In this document: positions 51,668 to 60,529 of the stretch, one piece after another
Position numbering within the stretch: position 1 is the first letter of the stretch
How the letters are laid out: each line of letters begins with the position of its first letter
Assembly (NCBI RefSeq): GCF_040720935.1
Contig: NZ_JBFDAE010000016.1
Coordinates: 1 to 64,000, forward strand
Source: Jejuia sp040720935
Lineage (GTDB): Bacteria > Bacteroidota > Bacteroidia > Flavobacteriales > Flavobacteriaceae
Length of the DNA stretch: 64,000 bases
Direction of reading: 5' to 3'
Notes under the pieces: model-generated
Told to the model about the DNA's origin: nothing
Databases searched by the model: none
Seen by the model: the letters and a program-made list of their open reading frames with translations, nothing else
Translations under genes and position numbers: made by a program

Positions 51668-52588
51668 ATGCAAAGAAAATTAACTGACTATTTAATGGTT
51701 TCCTTAAAAGGTATGGCAATGGGTGCCGCCGATGCCGTTCCAGGCGTATCTGGAGGAACTATAGCTTTTATTTCTGGTATATACGAAGAACTAATTTCAA
51801 CCATTAGCAACGTAAATTTAGCACTGTTTAAAGTATTGTTCCAACAAGGCATTAAACCCTTTTGGGAAAAACTAAATGGGAATTTTATCGTTGCTTTATT
51901 AGGTGGAATTGTTGTGAGTTTTGTCTCTTTTATGAGAATCGCAAAATACCTTTTAGAATTTTATCCCGTGCTTATATGGTCTTTTTTCTTTGGTCTTATA
52001 ATTGCCAGTATCTATTTTGTAGGGAAACAAATTACGAAATGGCATCTTGGAACGATCGTAGCTTTAGTTCTAGGAACAGTTATGGCCTATTATATTTCTA
52101 CATTACCATCCTTAGAAAATAACACCAATAATTACTTCTTATTTATTGCAGGTGCCATTGCCATTTGTGCAATGATATTACCTGGTATTTCTGGCTCTTT
52201 CATACTTATAATTCTTGGAGCTTATAAAACATTGAGCAATGCCCTTCATGATATAGATGTAAAAAAAATTATAGTTTTTACCCTAGGTGCAATTTTTGGC
52301 TTGTTAAGCTTTAGCCATGTTTTAAAATGGTTATTCAAAAATTACCATAATACCACTTTAGCATTATTAACAGGTTTTATTTTTGGGTCTCTAAATAAGG
52401 TTTGGCCCTGGAAAAAAACCTTGTCTTGGCACACAGATTCTAAAGGCATTGAATCCCCCTTATTGCAAGAAAGCGTGTCTCCCTTCAACTTCGAAGGAGA
52501 ACACCAAGTTGTTTTTGCACTAGTTTTAATGATTCTAGGATTTTTAACTATTTTTATTCTTGAAAAACTAGGCAGTAAAAAACAATAA
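51668..52588 (+). CDS. DUF368 membrane protein, copy 1
   Basis: Polytopic inner-membrane protein of the DUF368 family. Seen: the N-terminal family signature KGMAMGAADAVPGVSGGTIA, seven or more membrane helices, and the repeated half-motif AICAMILPGISGSFILIILG. It ends in a hydrophobic helix (LVLMILGFLTIFILEKL). Length 306 residues. The start is ATG at 51668, because the longer frame adds a segment without family similarity. A stop/start overlap (TAATG) couples it to a second DUF368 gene. Family members have been linked to recycling of the undecaprenyl-phosphate carrier (PopT-type flippases), so a role in envelope lipid recycling is a fair inference. Confidence 0.9.
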   Translation: MQRKLTDYLMVSLKGMAMGAADAVPGVSGGTIAFISGIYEELISTISNVNLALFKVLFQQGIKPFWEKLNGNFIVALLGGIVVSFVSFMRIAKYLLEFYPVLIWSFFFGLIIASIYFVGKQITKWHLGTIVALVLGTVMAYYISTLPSLENNTNNYFLFIAGAIAICAMILPGISGSFILIILGAYKTLSNALHDIDVKKIIVFTLGAIFGLLSFSHVLKWLFKNYHNTTLALLTGFIFGSLNKVWPWKKTLSWHTDSKGIESPLLQESVSPFNFEGEHQVVFALVLMILGFLTIFILEKLGSKKQ

Positions 52589-53604
52589 TGGAAAGCACCA
52601 GAACCTTTAAAGATAAAATCTTTCTAGTTTTAAAAGGACTAGGTATGGGTGCCGCTAATAAAGTGCCTGGTGTATCTGGAGGTGTGGTTGCCTTTGTAGC
52701 CGGGTTTTACGAGGAATTTATTTATTCGCTTAAAAAGGTAAATGGTAAAGCGTTTAAGCTTTTAATAAACGGGAGGTATAAAAGTTTTTTCAATTATATA
52801 AATGGGCGTTTTCTCGGACTTCTTTTTCTGGGAATGGTTGTGAGTTATTTTAGTGTTTCAAAGATATTGGATTATCTTATTCTGCACTATGAGCTGTACG
52901 TTTGGAGTGTTTTCTTTGGCATGATTATCGGTTCCATTTATTACATCAATAAAGATTTTGAGGATTGGAACAACAAAACTTATATCTCATTAACATTAGG
53001 AATTATTTTAGGTTTAAGCATCAGTTTCTTGAATCCTGCAAAAGAAAATGACAACCTATTTTTTGTGTTCTTTTGTGGCATTATAAGTGTATCAGGGATG
53101 ACATTACCAGGTTTTTCCGGTTCTTTCATACTTATTATACTCGGGAATTATGTACTGCTCTTAGTGGATTCGGTCAATGCCCTATTTGATACTTTTTCTG
53201 AAATAATTCGTGGAGACTTTAGTTTTATCGAAAATCAAGCGCGCATTAGAATGTTAAAGGTACTTTCTGTTTTTACATTGGGTTCCGTAACTGGTTTAGT
53301 GACGTTCTCGCATGTGCTCAGTTATATTTTAAAACATTACAAAAGTATCACAACTGCGGCCATAATCGGGTTTATAGTAGGCTCACTAGGAGTGGTATGG
53401 CCATGGAAAGAAACAATTTACAAACTCATGGAAAATGGTGATTTTCTGTTGGATTCAAGGGGAGAAAAAATAATAGAGAACTATCATAGATTTATTCCAA
53501 AATTACATTCTGAAACATATTACGCCATAGGTTTTATTATATTAGGTTTTGCAATAGTTGTGGGACTCGAAATTTATGGTAACAAGCAAAGAAAACATGT
53601 ATAA
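52588..53604 (+). CDS. DUF368 membrane protein, copy 2
   Basis: Second DUF368 protein, 338 residues, in tandem with the first. Seen: KGLGMGAANKVPGVSGGVVA at the start, where Asn-Lys replaces the more usual Asp-Ala of copy 1, the second half-motif SVSGMTLPGFSGSFILIILG, and about eight hydrophobic helices. Its start overlaps the stop of copy 1 and its end overlaps aroE by 8 bases, so all three are translated from one message. The two copies differ clearly in sequence, so they are either an old duplication or a pair with distinct roles. Membrane transport of a polyprenyl carrier is inferred from family relatives. Confidence 0.9.
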   Translation: MESTRTFKDKIFLVLKGLGMGAANKVPGVSGGVVAFVAGFYEEFIYSLKKVNGKAFKLLINGRYKSFFNYINGRFLGLLFLGMVVSYFSVSKILDYLILHYELYVWSVFFGMIIGSIYYINKDFEDWNNKTYISLTLGIILGLSISFLNPAKENDNLFFVFFCGIISVSGMTLPGFSGSFILIILGNYVLLLVDSVNALFDTFSEIIRGDFSFIENQARIRMLKVLSVFTLGSVTGLVTFSHVLSYILKHYKSITTAAIIGFIVGSLGVVWPWKETIYKLMENGDFLLDSRGEKIIENYHRFIPKLHSETYYAIGFIILGFAIVVGLEIYGNKQRKHV

Positions 53605-54340
53605 ATTAGGACTTTTAGGTAAAAATATTTCATACTCTTTTTCAAGAGAATATTTTAGAAATAAATTTAAAAAGGAAGACATTGACTCCGTCAATTACGA
53701 TAATTTCGATATTCAAGATATTTCATCATTCCCCGAAATTATAAAAAACACAGAGGGCTTAAAAGGATTAAACGTTACCATACCCTATAAAGAAGCCGTG
53801 ATTCCTTATTTGGATAAACTGAATAAAAAAGCAAAGGAAATCGGAGCGGTTAACACCATAAAAATTACTAAAAAAGGCAAATTAGTTGGCTATAACACAG
53901 ACTGTTATGGGTTTAAAAAAACATTAGAACCCTTCTTGAAAAAACATCATAAAACAGCATTGATTTTAGGAACAGGAGGCGCGAGTAAAGCGGTACTTTA
54001 CACCTTAAAACAAAAGAATATAAAGTGTCATTATGTTTCAAGAAGAGCTTCAAAACACGTGAAATACACCTACGCTGACCTTAATGAAAAAATTATTTCT
54101 AAACATCAAATCATCATAAACTGCACACCACTTGGAACATTTCCAAATGTTCATGAATGTCCGGATATTCCATATCAGGGCATCACCAATAAGCACATTC
54201 TTTTCGATTTAATTTACAATCCTGAAGAAACAAAATTCCTAAGTCAAGGCAAACAAAATGGTGCTGTTATAATTAATGGTCTAAATATGCTAAAACTGCA
54301 AGCAGAAAAAGCGTGGTCCATTTGGAATATCATGAACTAA
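53597..54340 (+). CDS. aroE: Shikimate dehydrogenase
   Basis: NADPH-dependent reduction of 3-dehydroshikimate in aromatic amino-acid synthesis. Seen: the substrate-binding start KLGLLGKNISYSFSREYF, GLNVTIPYKEAVIPYLD with the catalytic lysine, GAVNTIK, GYNTDCYGFKKTLEP, the nucleotide-binding ALILGTGGASKAVLYTL, NCTPLGTFPN, FDLIYNPEETKFL and NGLNMLKLQAEKAW. Length 247 residues. The start is ATG at 53597, which overlaps the end of the second DUF368 gene by 8 bases. It is an expected partner of aroC in this window. Confidence 0.95.
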   Translation: MYKLGLLGKNISYSFSREYFRNKFKKEDIDSVNYDNFDIQDISSFPEIIKNTEGLKGLNVTIPYKEAVIPYLDKLNKKAKEIGAVNTIKITKKGKLVGYNTDCYGFKKTLEPFLKKHHKTALILGTGGASKAVLYTLKQKNIKCHYVSRRASKHVKYTYADLNEKIISKHQIIINCTPLGTFPNVHECPDIPYQGITNKHILFDLIYNPEETKFLSQGKQNGAVIINGLNMLKLQAEKAWSIWNIMN

Positions 54341-54437
54341 AAACTTTAGCCGTTAAAACCCCGTTCCTTTTTTGTAATTACTCTAGTTGTTAGTATCTTT
54401 AAGAAATAAAGATTACGAACCCAAAACATTTGTTAAA

Positions 54438-56426
54438 ATGTCAGAGCTAGATAACCTGCAAAACGCAGACGGAGAAGAAAAAAAAATTGAGATTTCAGAA
54501 ACTGAAACCACTCAACACACAAAAGATTTAGAACATCAAGATGATTCAGGAATAACCGAAACAACAGAGGAAACTGTTACTGAAGAAATCTCGGAAGAAA
54601 ATGAAGTTGAGAAGAAATCTACTGATGATGACGATGCCATCAATGAAATAGACGAATCTAATGCTGAAGATGCAGAAGATGAAGGCAACAAAGACCGTCA
54701 TAAAATAGAGACTAAGGAATATGAAAAAATGTCTTTGGAGGCCTTAGCTATAGAACTCGAAAAATTGGTTCAAAAAGAAAAAGTTCAAGCCATCAGAAGT
54801 CATGTTGATGCTATAAAAAATGAATTCAACTCAAAATTCAATGCTTTATTAGATGAAAAAAAGGCTGATTTTATTGCCGATGGCGGTAATGAAATTGATT
54901 TCTACTACGCCACACCTGTTCAAAAACGTTTTAAAAATGCCTACAGAGATTTCAGAAGCAAACTTAATAACCACTATAAAAACATAGAGCAAAACCTTAA
55001 ACAAAATCTTCAACAAAAGCTTGAAATTATAGAGGAGCTAAAAGGTTTGATAAATGTTGAAGAAAATATCAATACTACCTATAAACATTTTAAGGAACTG
55101 CAAGAGCGTTGGCGCAATACTGGGCCAATACCAAGAGATAAATACAATAACGCATGGAACAGTTACCACCACCATGTAGAAATTTTTTACGATTTTCTGC
55201 ACCTCAATAGAGATTTACGCGATTTAGATTTTAAACATAATCTAGAAAAAAAGCTATTGATTATAGAGCGCGCGGAAGAATTAGCAAAAGATGACGATAC
55301 AATGCGTGCCTTCAGGGAATTGCAAGAGTTGCACAAATTGTGGAAAGAAGAACTAGGACCCGTTGGAAAAGAACATCGGGAGGAAATTTGGGAACGCTTT
55401 AAAGCTGCCACTAAAATTATCAACGATAAAAAACAACTCTATTATAAAGAGATTGATAAGGTTTACGAAAAAAATCTTGAGAAAAAACAAGAAATAATTG
55501 CTGCTATTGAAACCATAGCTGCTGAACCTAGCAACTCTCACGCTGCATGGCAAAAGAAAATAAAAGAAATTGAAGCCTTACGCAACGATTTTTTTAACGC
55601 GGGAAAAGTGCCAATTAAGATGAATGAAGCCACTTGGGCAAAATTCAAGGAAGCCGTTAGAAATTTTAACAGACGCAAAAATGCATTTTATAAAGATTTA
55701 AAAAAGGAACAATATCAAAACCTTCAAAAAAAGAGAGAGTTAGTTCAAATTGCTGAAGATAATAAGGATAGCGAAGATTTTGAGGTTACTACACCTTTGA
55801 TGAAAAAAATTCAAAGCGATTGGAAAAAGATTGGGCACGTTCCGAGAAGGGATAGCGATAAAATTTGGAAACAATTTAAAGCTGCCTGTAATTATTATTT
55901 TGATAGAATCAATGCTAAGCGGAATGAAGCTAACAAAGAATTTATAGAAGCCTTTAACAAAAAACAAGAGCTTTTAGAAACACTAAAAAACCTTAAATTA
56001 TCAAAAGACAAGGACAAAGATTTAGCGCTTATTAAAGAGCATGCAAATACTTGGAAAAATCTTGGAAGAGTTCCAAACGATAAACGCTACATTGAAGGTA
56101 AGTTTAATAAAGTTGTAGATGAATTATTTTCTAAGTTGAAGATTGACAAGCGTGAGGCTGAAATGATAAAATTTGAAACTAAGATCGAAACTTTAAATGC
56201 AAATGAAGATAATAATAGAAGCTTGGACAATGAACGCTTTTTTATTCGTAAAAAAATAGATGAAGTTAAAGGTCAAATCAATCAATTGGAAAACAACTTA
56301 CAGTTTTTTACTAATGTTGATGACGACAATCCTTTGATGAAAGAGGTAAACGCTAATATTGATAAGCACAAAGAAGAATTGAAACTTTGGAAATCTAAAC
56401 TTAGCAAAATTAAAGAGATGTATTAA
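54438..56426 (+). CDS. DUF349 repeat protein
   Basis: Cytoplasmic, strongly charged coiled-coil protein of 662 residues with several DUF349 repeats. Seen: an acidic N-terminal stretch rich in Glu and Thr (about 1-100), then repeating units of the form ELQERWRNTGPIPRDKYNN, ELHKLWKEELGPVGKEHRE, NDFFNAGKVPIKMNEATW, KIQSDWKKIGHVPRRDSDKI and HANTWKNLGRVPNDK. The conserved W..(I/L)G.(V/I)P pattern recurs about once per 70-80 residues. The start is ATG at 54438. Function is not established; related proteins were linked to nucleic-acid metabolism only by domain surveys. A bidirectional hairpin ends the gene. Confidence 0.9.
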   Translation: MSELDNLQNADGEEKKIEISETETTQHTKDLEHQDDSGITETTEETVTEEISEENEVEKKSTDDDDAINEIDESNAEDAEDEGNKDRHKIETKEYEKMSLEALAIELEKLVQKEKVQAIRSHVDAIKNEFNSKFNALLDEKKADFIADGGNEIDFYYATPVQKRFKNAYRDFRSKLNNHYKNIEQNLKQNLQQKLEIIEELKGLINVEENINTTYKHFKELQERWRNTGPIPRDKYNNAWNSYHHHVEIFYDFLHLNRDLRDLDFKHNLEKKLLIIERAEELAKDDDTMRAFRELQELHKLWKEELGPVGKEHREEIWERFKAATKIINDKKQLYYKEIDKVYEKNLEKKQEIIAAIETIAAEPSNSHAAWQKKIKEIEALRNDFFNAGKVPIKMNEATWAKFKEAVRNFNRRKNAFYKDLKKEQYQNLQKKRELVQIAEDNKDSEDFEVTTPLMKKIQSDWKKIGHVPRRDSDKIWKQFKAACNYYFDRINAKRNEANKEFIEAFNKKQELLETLKNLKLSKDKDKDLALIKEHANTWKNLGRVPNDKRYIEGKFNKVVDELFSKLKIDKREAEMIKFETKIETLNANEDNNRSLDNERFFIRKKIDEVKGQINQLENNLQFFTNVDDDNPLMKEVNANIDKHKEELKLWKSKLSKIKEMY

Positions 56427-56453
56427 TTGAATTGTAGAACTCTTATCAAAAAA

Positions 56454-56489
56454 AGCATGATTTCAAAATTTTGAAATCATGCTTTTTTC
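56454..56489. terminator. Bidirectional terminator between convergent genes
   Basis: A perfect palindrome of 30 bases from AGCATGATTTC to GAAATCATGCT, with A residues before and T residues after it. It sits between the convergent DUF349 gene and the lipoprotein gene and can serve both. Confidence 0.92.
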
Positions 56490-56510
56490 ACTTAAATATT
56501 TAAAGATCAA

Positions 56511-57377
56511 CTATCTTGAAACAGTACCAGAAGGTAATGAGGCAAGGTTTAACCCAAAATCATGGGTTGCAGGAGCAGTTGCCTGACCAGCAGTTCCCAA
56601 TAAAGGTTTCATTGAGAAAGGTGCAGGGGAATTATCTGGAACTGGCTCAACCGAAATTACGACTGTCCTACCTCTAACATCTAAAGGAAATGTTTCTCCA
56701 GCTGGAGCATTTCTAAAGAAATCCTCTCCAGGTACCGGAGGCCCTGGTTGTGAAGTTTCGCTAAAATCATCAAAACCATCAACTGCATTAAACACATTAA
56801 ATGTACCTGTTGTTAATGGCCCTGAGTCTCCAACTACCCAACCCTCATATGCCCAACCTGCAGGTAATGTTGGTAAAACAAAATTAGGGGTTGGTGGTGC
56901 TCCTGGAGTACCAAACCAAACACCATATTGGTCATTTCCATTGTTTGTACCAGTTTCATCTGTAGGAGTTCTTAAAAAGAATGCTCCAGAAGCATTGCTA
57001 AAATCTCCAACAATAGATGAATTTAAAGTCGCTGAATTACCAGAGAAATCCCCTACTAAAACTTTTGTATCGGCAGGAGCAGGGTCAGGATCATTGGTAG
57101 GCTCAATAGATAAAACAAACCGTGTTGCTTTATTAAGTTGTTCAGAATTAACAGAGAAAGTTTGAGCAGAAGCTACATTTGTAAAGACACCTGTTGAAAC
57201 TGGCGCACCATCTACAATAATCCAACCTTCATACACATAATCATTACCTAAAGCTTCTAAACCTTGTAAGATTAACGTTAAGTTTGAATTTGTTGAACCT
57301 CCATCGTCATCATTACTACAAGAAGTAGTGAAGAAACCTATTGCCACTAAGGCTAAAAACATTTTTTTAATCATCAT
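56511..57377 (-). CDS. Lipoprotein with duplicated anti-sigma-K (RskA-like) domain
   Basis: Predicted surface or periplasmic lipoprotein of 288 residues. Seen: lipobox (GFFTTSC, Cys20) followed by acidic residues (CSNDDDGG), which resembles the Bacteroidota surface-export signal. Two copies of one domain follow: the first with YVYEGWIIVDGAPVSTGVF and FVLSIEPTNDPDPAP, the second with WAYEGWVVGDSGPLTTGTF and VVISVEPVPDNSPAP. The YEGW..V.G and SIEP.ND..PAP patterns recall the extracytoplasmic domain of RskA anti-sigma factors. There is no membrane helix and no sigma factor beside it, so an anti-sigma role is not supported by context. Upstream lies a Crp/Fnr regulator on the same strand, 69 bases away. 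Confidence 0.75.
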   Translation of the reverse strand: MMIKKMFLALVAIGFFTTSCSNDDDGGSTNSNLTLILQGLEALGNDYVYEGWIIVDGAPVSTGVFTNVASAQTFSVNSEQLNKATRFVLSIEPTNDPDPAPADTKVLVGDFSGNSATLNSSIVGDFSNASGAFFLRTPTDETGTNNGNDQYGVWFGTPGAPPTPNFVLPTLPAGWAYEGWVVGDSGPLTTGTFNVFNAVDGFDDFSETSQPGPPVPGEDFFRNAPAGETFPLDVRGRTVVISVEPVPDNSPAPFSMKPLLGTAGQATAPATHDFGLNLASLPSGTVSR

Positions 57378-57446
57378 TTTAATTTTTTTTGTTATTTAAC
57401 TCAAAATTATATGATATTAAATTCATGAAATGTTAGCCAGCTAACA

Positions 57447-58118
57447 TTAAGCAGATGTTTTATAAATTCTTATTTTTTTTCTTGAAAATTCAATAACGTT
57501 TTCTTCTTTTAATTCATTTAAAAGAATGTTTAACGTTGGTCTAGAAGTACCAATTAAGCAAGCAATATCTTTTTGAGTATATGGGTGGCAAATTATTTTA
57601 TCTCCCGTTTTCTCACAGTCGTACCCATAATCTGTACAAAGCTCATGTAAAAATTCTAGCAACCTTGTTTTTGTGTCCTTGAATAATAACAGCTGAAGTC
57701 TGCGTTCTAATTTTTTCAATCTCAGCCCCAAAAACTTATAGATTTTAAAACTAAAGGTTTGATTATCCCGCATTAAGTTATGCATTGTTTCAACACTAAT
57801 TGGGCAAATACTTGTCGTGTTTTCAACAGATTGGGCAAATTCTTCACGTTTTGACTCACCTAATATTGCAGTTTCCCCAAACAATTCACCACGAGTTAAA
57901 ATAGCCTTAACTATTTCTTGTCCATCTTCGTTGTAGTAACCCAATTTTACTTTGCCTTTTTCTATTAAATAGACTTTATTTGCAGAATCTTCTTCAAAAT
58001 AAATATAGTCTTGCTTCTTATAAGCATCAAAATCATGATTGGACTTGTAGGCTTTGAATTTATGCGGACAAAGCTTTCTAAAAAGGTTGACATCTTCAAA
58101 AAACCAAAGGGACTTCAT
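57447..58118 (-). CDS. Crp/Fnr-family transcriptional regulator
   Basis: Regulator of 223 residues with an N-terminal cyclic-nucleotide-binding-like jelly roll (about 10-140; VYLIEKGKVKLGYYNEDGQE, LTRGELFGETAILGE) and a C-terminal winged helix (about 150-223) with the recognition pattern TQKDIACLIGTSRPTLNILL. The cysteines of an Fnr iron-sulfur cluster are absent, so oxygen sensing of that kind is unlikely. The ligand is unknown. It is upstream of, and may control, the RskA-like lipoprotein gene; both are on the minus strand. Confidence 0.9.
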   Translation of the reverse strand: MKSLWFFEDVNLFRKLCPHKFKAYKSNHDFDAYKKQDYIYFEEDSANKVYLIEKGKVKLGYYNEDGQEIVKAILTRGELFGETAILGESKREEFAQSVENTTSICPISVETMHNLMRDNQTFSFKIYKFLGLRLKKLERRLQLLLFKDTKTRLLEFLHELCTDYGYDCEKTGDKIICHPYTQKDIACLIGTSRPTLNILLNELKEENVIEFSRKKIRIYKTSA

Positions 58119-58187
58119 CTTGTATATTTTTATTAAAGTAATGTCGAGAAGCAGTACAAAAACTTACAATAAAAGTCAAAAAAAAAA

Positions 58188-58202
58188 CCTCCAATTTGGA
58201 GG
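58188..58202 (-). terminator. Terminator after the DUF5606 gene
   Basis: CCTCCAA and TTGGAGG form a perfect 7-bp stem with a single-base centre. On the minus strand it is followed by a long T run (plus-strand A run 58179-58187). It lies 8 bases beyond the stop codon. Confidence 0.88.
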
Positions 58203-58210
58203 CTTCATTT

Positions 58211-58633
58211 TTATTCTTCTTCATCACTCGATGTTTCTTCTTCTTCAAGTAAATTTAACATATCATGTTTTTGAAGCAAATTATACCATTGTATAATCTT
58301 TTTAATATCACTCGCATATACCCTATCTTCATCATAATCTGGCAACACATCAAAGAAATACTCTTCAAGTTTATCTTTACTTTCTTTATGGCCAACGCTA
58401 GAAGGCTTACCGCTTTCCTTGTCCTTAATTTTACTTAAGACCTTATGTAATGGCACCTCTTCTGTTAAAGTATAGATAGCTATTTCGCTTAAAACACTCA
58501 CATTATTTTGCAGACTTACAGATAATCTTTTACCGTCAATCAAAGATTCTGCAACAAAACCCCCACGAGTTTGAGTTACTAATTTGTAAAGTCCTGGTTT
58601 TCCTGCAATAGCTAAAACTTTTTCTAAGCCCAT
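58211..58633 (-). CDS. DUF5606 family protein
   Basis: Small cytoplasmic protein of 140 residues of a Bacteroidota family with unknown function. Seen: the start LEKVLAIAGKPGLYKLVTQT and GFVAESLIDGKRLSVSLQ, IYTLTEEVPLHKVL, EYFFDVLPDYDEDRVYASDIKKII, and a final acidic tail of Glu, Ser and Asp. The family is usually encoded next to the peptide deformylase gene, as here (59 bases between them). The neighbourhood hints at a link to translation but gives no direct evidence. Confidence 0.9.
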   Translation of the reverse strand: MGLEKVLAIAGKPGLYKLVTQTRGGFVAESLIDGKRLSVSLQNNVSVLSEIAIYTLTEEVPLHKVLSKIKDKESGKPSSVGHKESKDKLEEYFFDVLPDYDEDRVYASDIKKIIQWYNLLQKHDMLNLLEEEETSSDEEE

Positions 58634-58692
58634 ATAAAGTTATTATTTTTTGAAAGTGGCAAATATCACATATTTAAAAAGCAATGCAAAAA

Positions 58693-59283
58693 TTATCGCT
58701 TCTTTTTTTGATTTGGAAAACGCATTCTGTAATCTACGCTAATCTTACCTTTTGAAATATTTGAGAGCTTCCCTTTAATTAATCTCTTTTTTAAAGTTGA
58801 CAATTTATCTGTAAATAGAATACCTTCAATATGGTCATATTCGTGTTGGATAACCCGTGCAATTAAACCATCAAAGGTTTCTGTATGCTTCTTGAAATTT
58901 TCATCAACATATTCAATAGTAATTTTTGGCTGTCTAAAAACATCTTCACGAACATCTGGAATACTCAAACACCCCTCATTAAATGCCCACTCATCGCCTT
59001 CTTCATCTGTAATTTTAGCATTTATAAATACACGTTTAAAATCTTTAAGTGCTTTTCTTTCTTCTTCTGAAAACTCTTCATCCTCGGAAAAAGGAGACGT
59101 ATCTACCAAAAATAAACGTATGGGCAATCCAATCTGTGGTGCTGCTAAACCTACGCCCATGGCGTTATACATGGTCTCAAACATGTTTTCAAGAAGTGCT
59201 TCTAGTTTTGGATAGTCTTTTGTTATGTTTTCCCCTATCTTTTTTAAAACAGGATCTCCATAAGCTACGATTGGTAATATCAT
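58693..59283 (-). CDS. def: Peptide deformylase
   Basis: Removes the formyl group from the first methionine of new proteins. Seen: PIVAYGDPVLKKIGENI at the start, motif 1 GVGLAAPQIG, motif 2 EGCLSIPDV with the metal-binding cysteine, and motif 3 HEYDHIEGILF with the two metal histidines and catalytic glutamate. Length 196 residues is normal, with an acidic insertion around SEDEEFSEEERKAL between motifs 1 and 2, which is common in flavobacteria. It lies 70 bases downstream of ruvX, with DUF5606 after it. Confidence 0.97.
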   Translation of the reverse strand: MILPIVAYGDPVLKKIGENITKDYPKLEALLENMFETMYNAMGVGLAAPQIGLPIRLFLVDTSPFSEDEEFSEEERKALKDFKRVFINAKITDEEGDEWAFNEGCLSIPDVREDVFRQPKITIEYVDENFKKHTETFDGLIARVIQHEYDHIEGILFTDKLSTLKKRLIKGKLSNISKGKISVDYRMRFPNQKKKR

Positions 59284-59353
59284 TGTTAGGGTAATGTGGT
59301 TTTTGCAAAAATACGATACTTCTTCTTTAAATTTAGGCTATTATTTGAAAAAT

Positions 59354-59764
59354 CTATTTAGAGTACAAATAACTTTGAAGTATTAATGTGGCGCTAATTT
59401 CATCAACCAGGGCTTTGTTTTGGCGTTGTTTCTTTTTTAGCCCGCTATCAATCATGGTTTGAAATGCCATTTTGGAAGTAAAACGTTCATCTACTCTGGT
59501 AACGGGGATATTCGGAAATGTTTTATCAAGCAGTTTTAAAAAAGGAATGATTAATACTTCACTTTCAGAAGCGGTGTTATCCATTTGTTTTGGTTCTCCC
59601 ACTAAAAAAAGCTCAACCTTTTCTTTGGAGGTATATTCTTTTAAAAAAGGTATCAATTCTTTCGTATTAACAGTAGTAAGTCCAGAAGCTATTATTTGCA
59701 ACTCATCGGTTACAGCTATTCCTGTGCGTTTCATTCCGTAATCAATTGCTAAAATTCTGGGCAT
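59354..59764 (-). CDS. ruvX: Holliday-junction resolvase-like protein RuvX/YqgF
   Basis: RNase H-fold nuclease family needed for 16S rRNA maturation, originally proposed as a Holliday-junction resolvase. Seen: the start RILAIDYGMKRTGIAVTD with the first acidic residue, FLVGEPKQMDNTASESE, PVTRVDERFTSKMAFQTM and the end DEISATLILQSYL with the final acidic residue. Length 136 residues is typical. It is upstream of def on the minus strand. Confidence 0.95.
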   Translation of the reverse strand: MPRILAIDYGMKRTGIAVTDELQIIASGLTTVNTKELIPFLKEYTSKEKVELFLVGEPKQMDNTASESEVLIIPFLKLLDKTFPNIPVTRVDERFTSKMAFQTMIDSGLKKKQRQNKALVDEISATLILQSYLYSK

Positions 59765-59948
59765 AAACTTCTTTTGTGCAAAAGTACTTCTTTCAAAATA
59801 AATATAGAGAGATTAATGATGGGGTTATGTAAAACCGATTAAGAGTATTAAGACACGAATTTCACGGATTTTCACGGATTTTTTTAAAAATCTATAGATT
59901 TTTATTTTTTGGAATTTAGTTATTGGGTTTTGGAAATTTAGTCCAACA

Positions 59949-60134
59949 TCAAAACCTAATGCGCTGCGCTTTTAGGTTTTGGGTTTCCAGATCCCGCCCA
60001 ATAGCGGGATTAGTTCAACCATCAAAACCTAATGCGCTGCGCTTTTAGGTTTTGGGTTTCCAGATCCCGCCCAATAGCGGGATTAGTTCAACCATCAAAA
60101 CCTAATGCGCTGCGCTTTTAGGTTTTGGGTTTCA
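59949..60134. repeat. 73-base tandem repeat with two hairpins per unit
   Basis: Two and a half units with AAAACCTAATGCGCTGCGC starting at 59951, 60024 and 60097, exactly 73 bases apart. Each unit has one palindrome around AAAACCTA / TAGGTTTT and a second, ATCCCGC-CCAATA-GCGGGAT. A CACGGATTTT doublet precedes the block near 59860. The 447-base stretch between ruvX and the next gene contains no ORF of note. Confidence 0.9.
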
Positions 60135-60145
60135 CTAAAAAAAAA

Positions 60146-60167
60146 AGACTGCCTTTTCAGACAGTCT
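60146..60167 (-). terminator. Terminator after the small exported protein gene
   Basis: AGACTG and CAGTCT pair around a 10-base loop. On the minus strand a long T run follows. It lies about 45 bases past the stop codon. Confidence 0.75.
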
Positions 60168-60211
60168 CTTTCGTGTTTAACCTTATTATTAAATTTGAAT
60201 ACTACTCTTGT

Positions 60212-60475
60212 TTAAGATAATTTTCTTCTGTGAATTTTAGGAAATACTAATTTGATGTTCTCAACTTTTCTTTCTCTGTTTAAGAAAATTCTAATATCAC
60301 TACTACTACGTGCAATAGTTTCTTTAATTTTTACAGAATCAATAATTATTGTGTTTTCCAATGTTTTAGAAACAGTAATCGTTTTTTCAATACTATCAGT
60401 CTTAACTTCGTTCTGAGCACTTACTGCTGAAAAAGACAGTAATAAGATAAATAAGATGTAAAAATTAGTTTTCAT
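60212..60475 (-). CDS. Small exported protein of unknown function
   Basis: Not recognised. The 87-residue product has a cleavable signal peptide (ILFILLLSFSAVSAQ) and a short mature part that is rich in Ile, Thr and Lys and ends IFLNRERKVENIKLVFPKIH followed by basic residues. No lipobox. It is transcribed alone, with an upstream region carrying two exact 15-base direct repeats (60530 and 60650), which suggests specific regulation. Such short secreted proteins are common in flavobacteria and mostly have no known role. Confidence 0.7.
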   Translation of the reverse strand: MKTNFYILFILLLSFSAVSAQNEVKTDSIEKTITVSKTLENTIIIDSVKIKETIARSSSDIRIFLNRERKVENIKLVFPKIHRRKLS

Positions 60476-60529
60476 GATTTGGGGTATTTCATTTGTTTCA
60501 ACGGTTCAAATATATATCCATAAGCAAGC

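Noticed and set aside
56511..57377. Anti-sigma factor call for the lipoprotein
   Set aside because: Domain similarity is only to the outer part of RskA; there is no membrane helix, zinc-finger anti-sigma part or sigma gene, so only the domain is reported.
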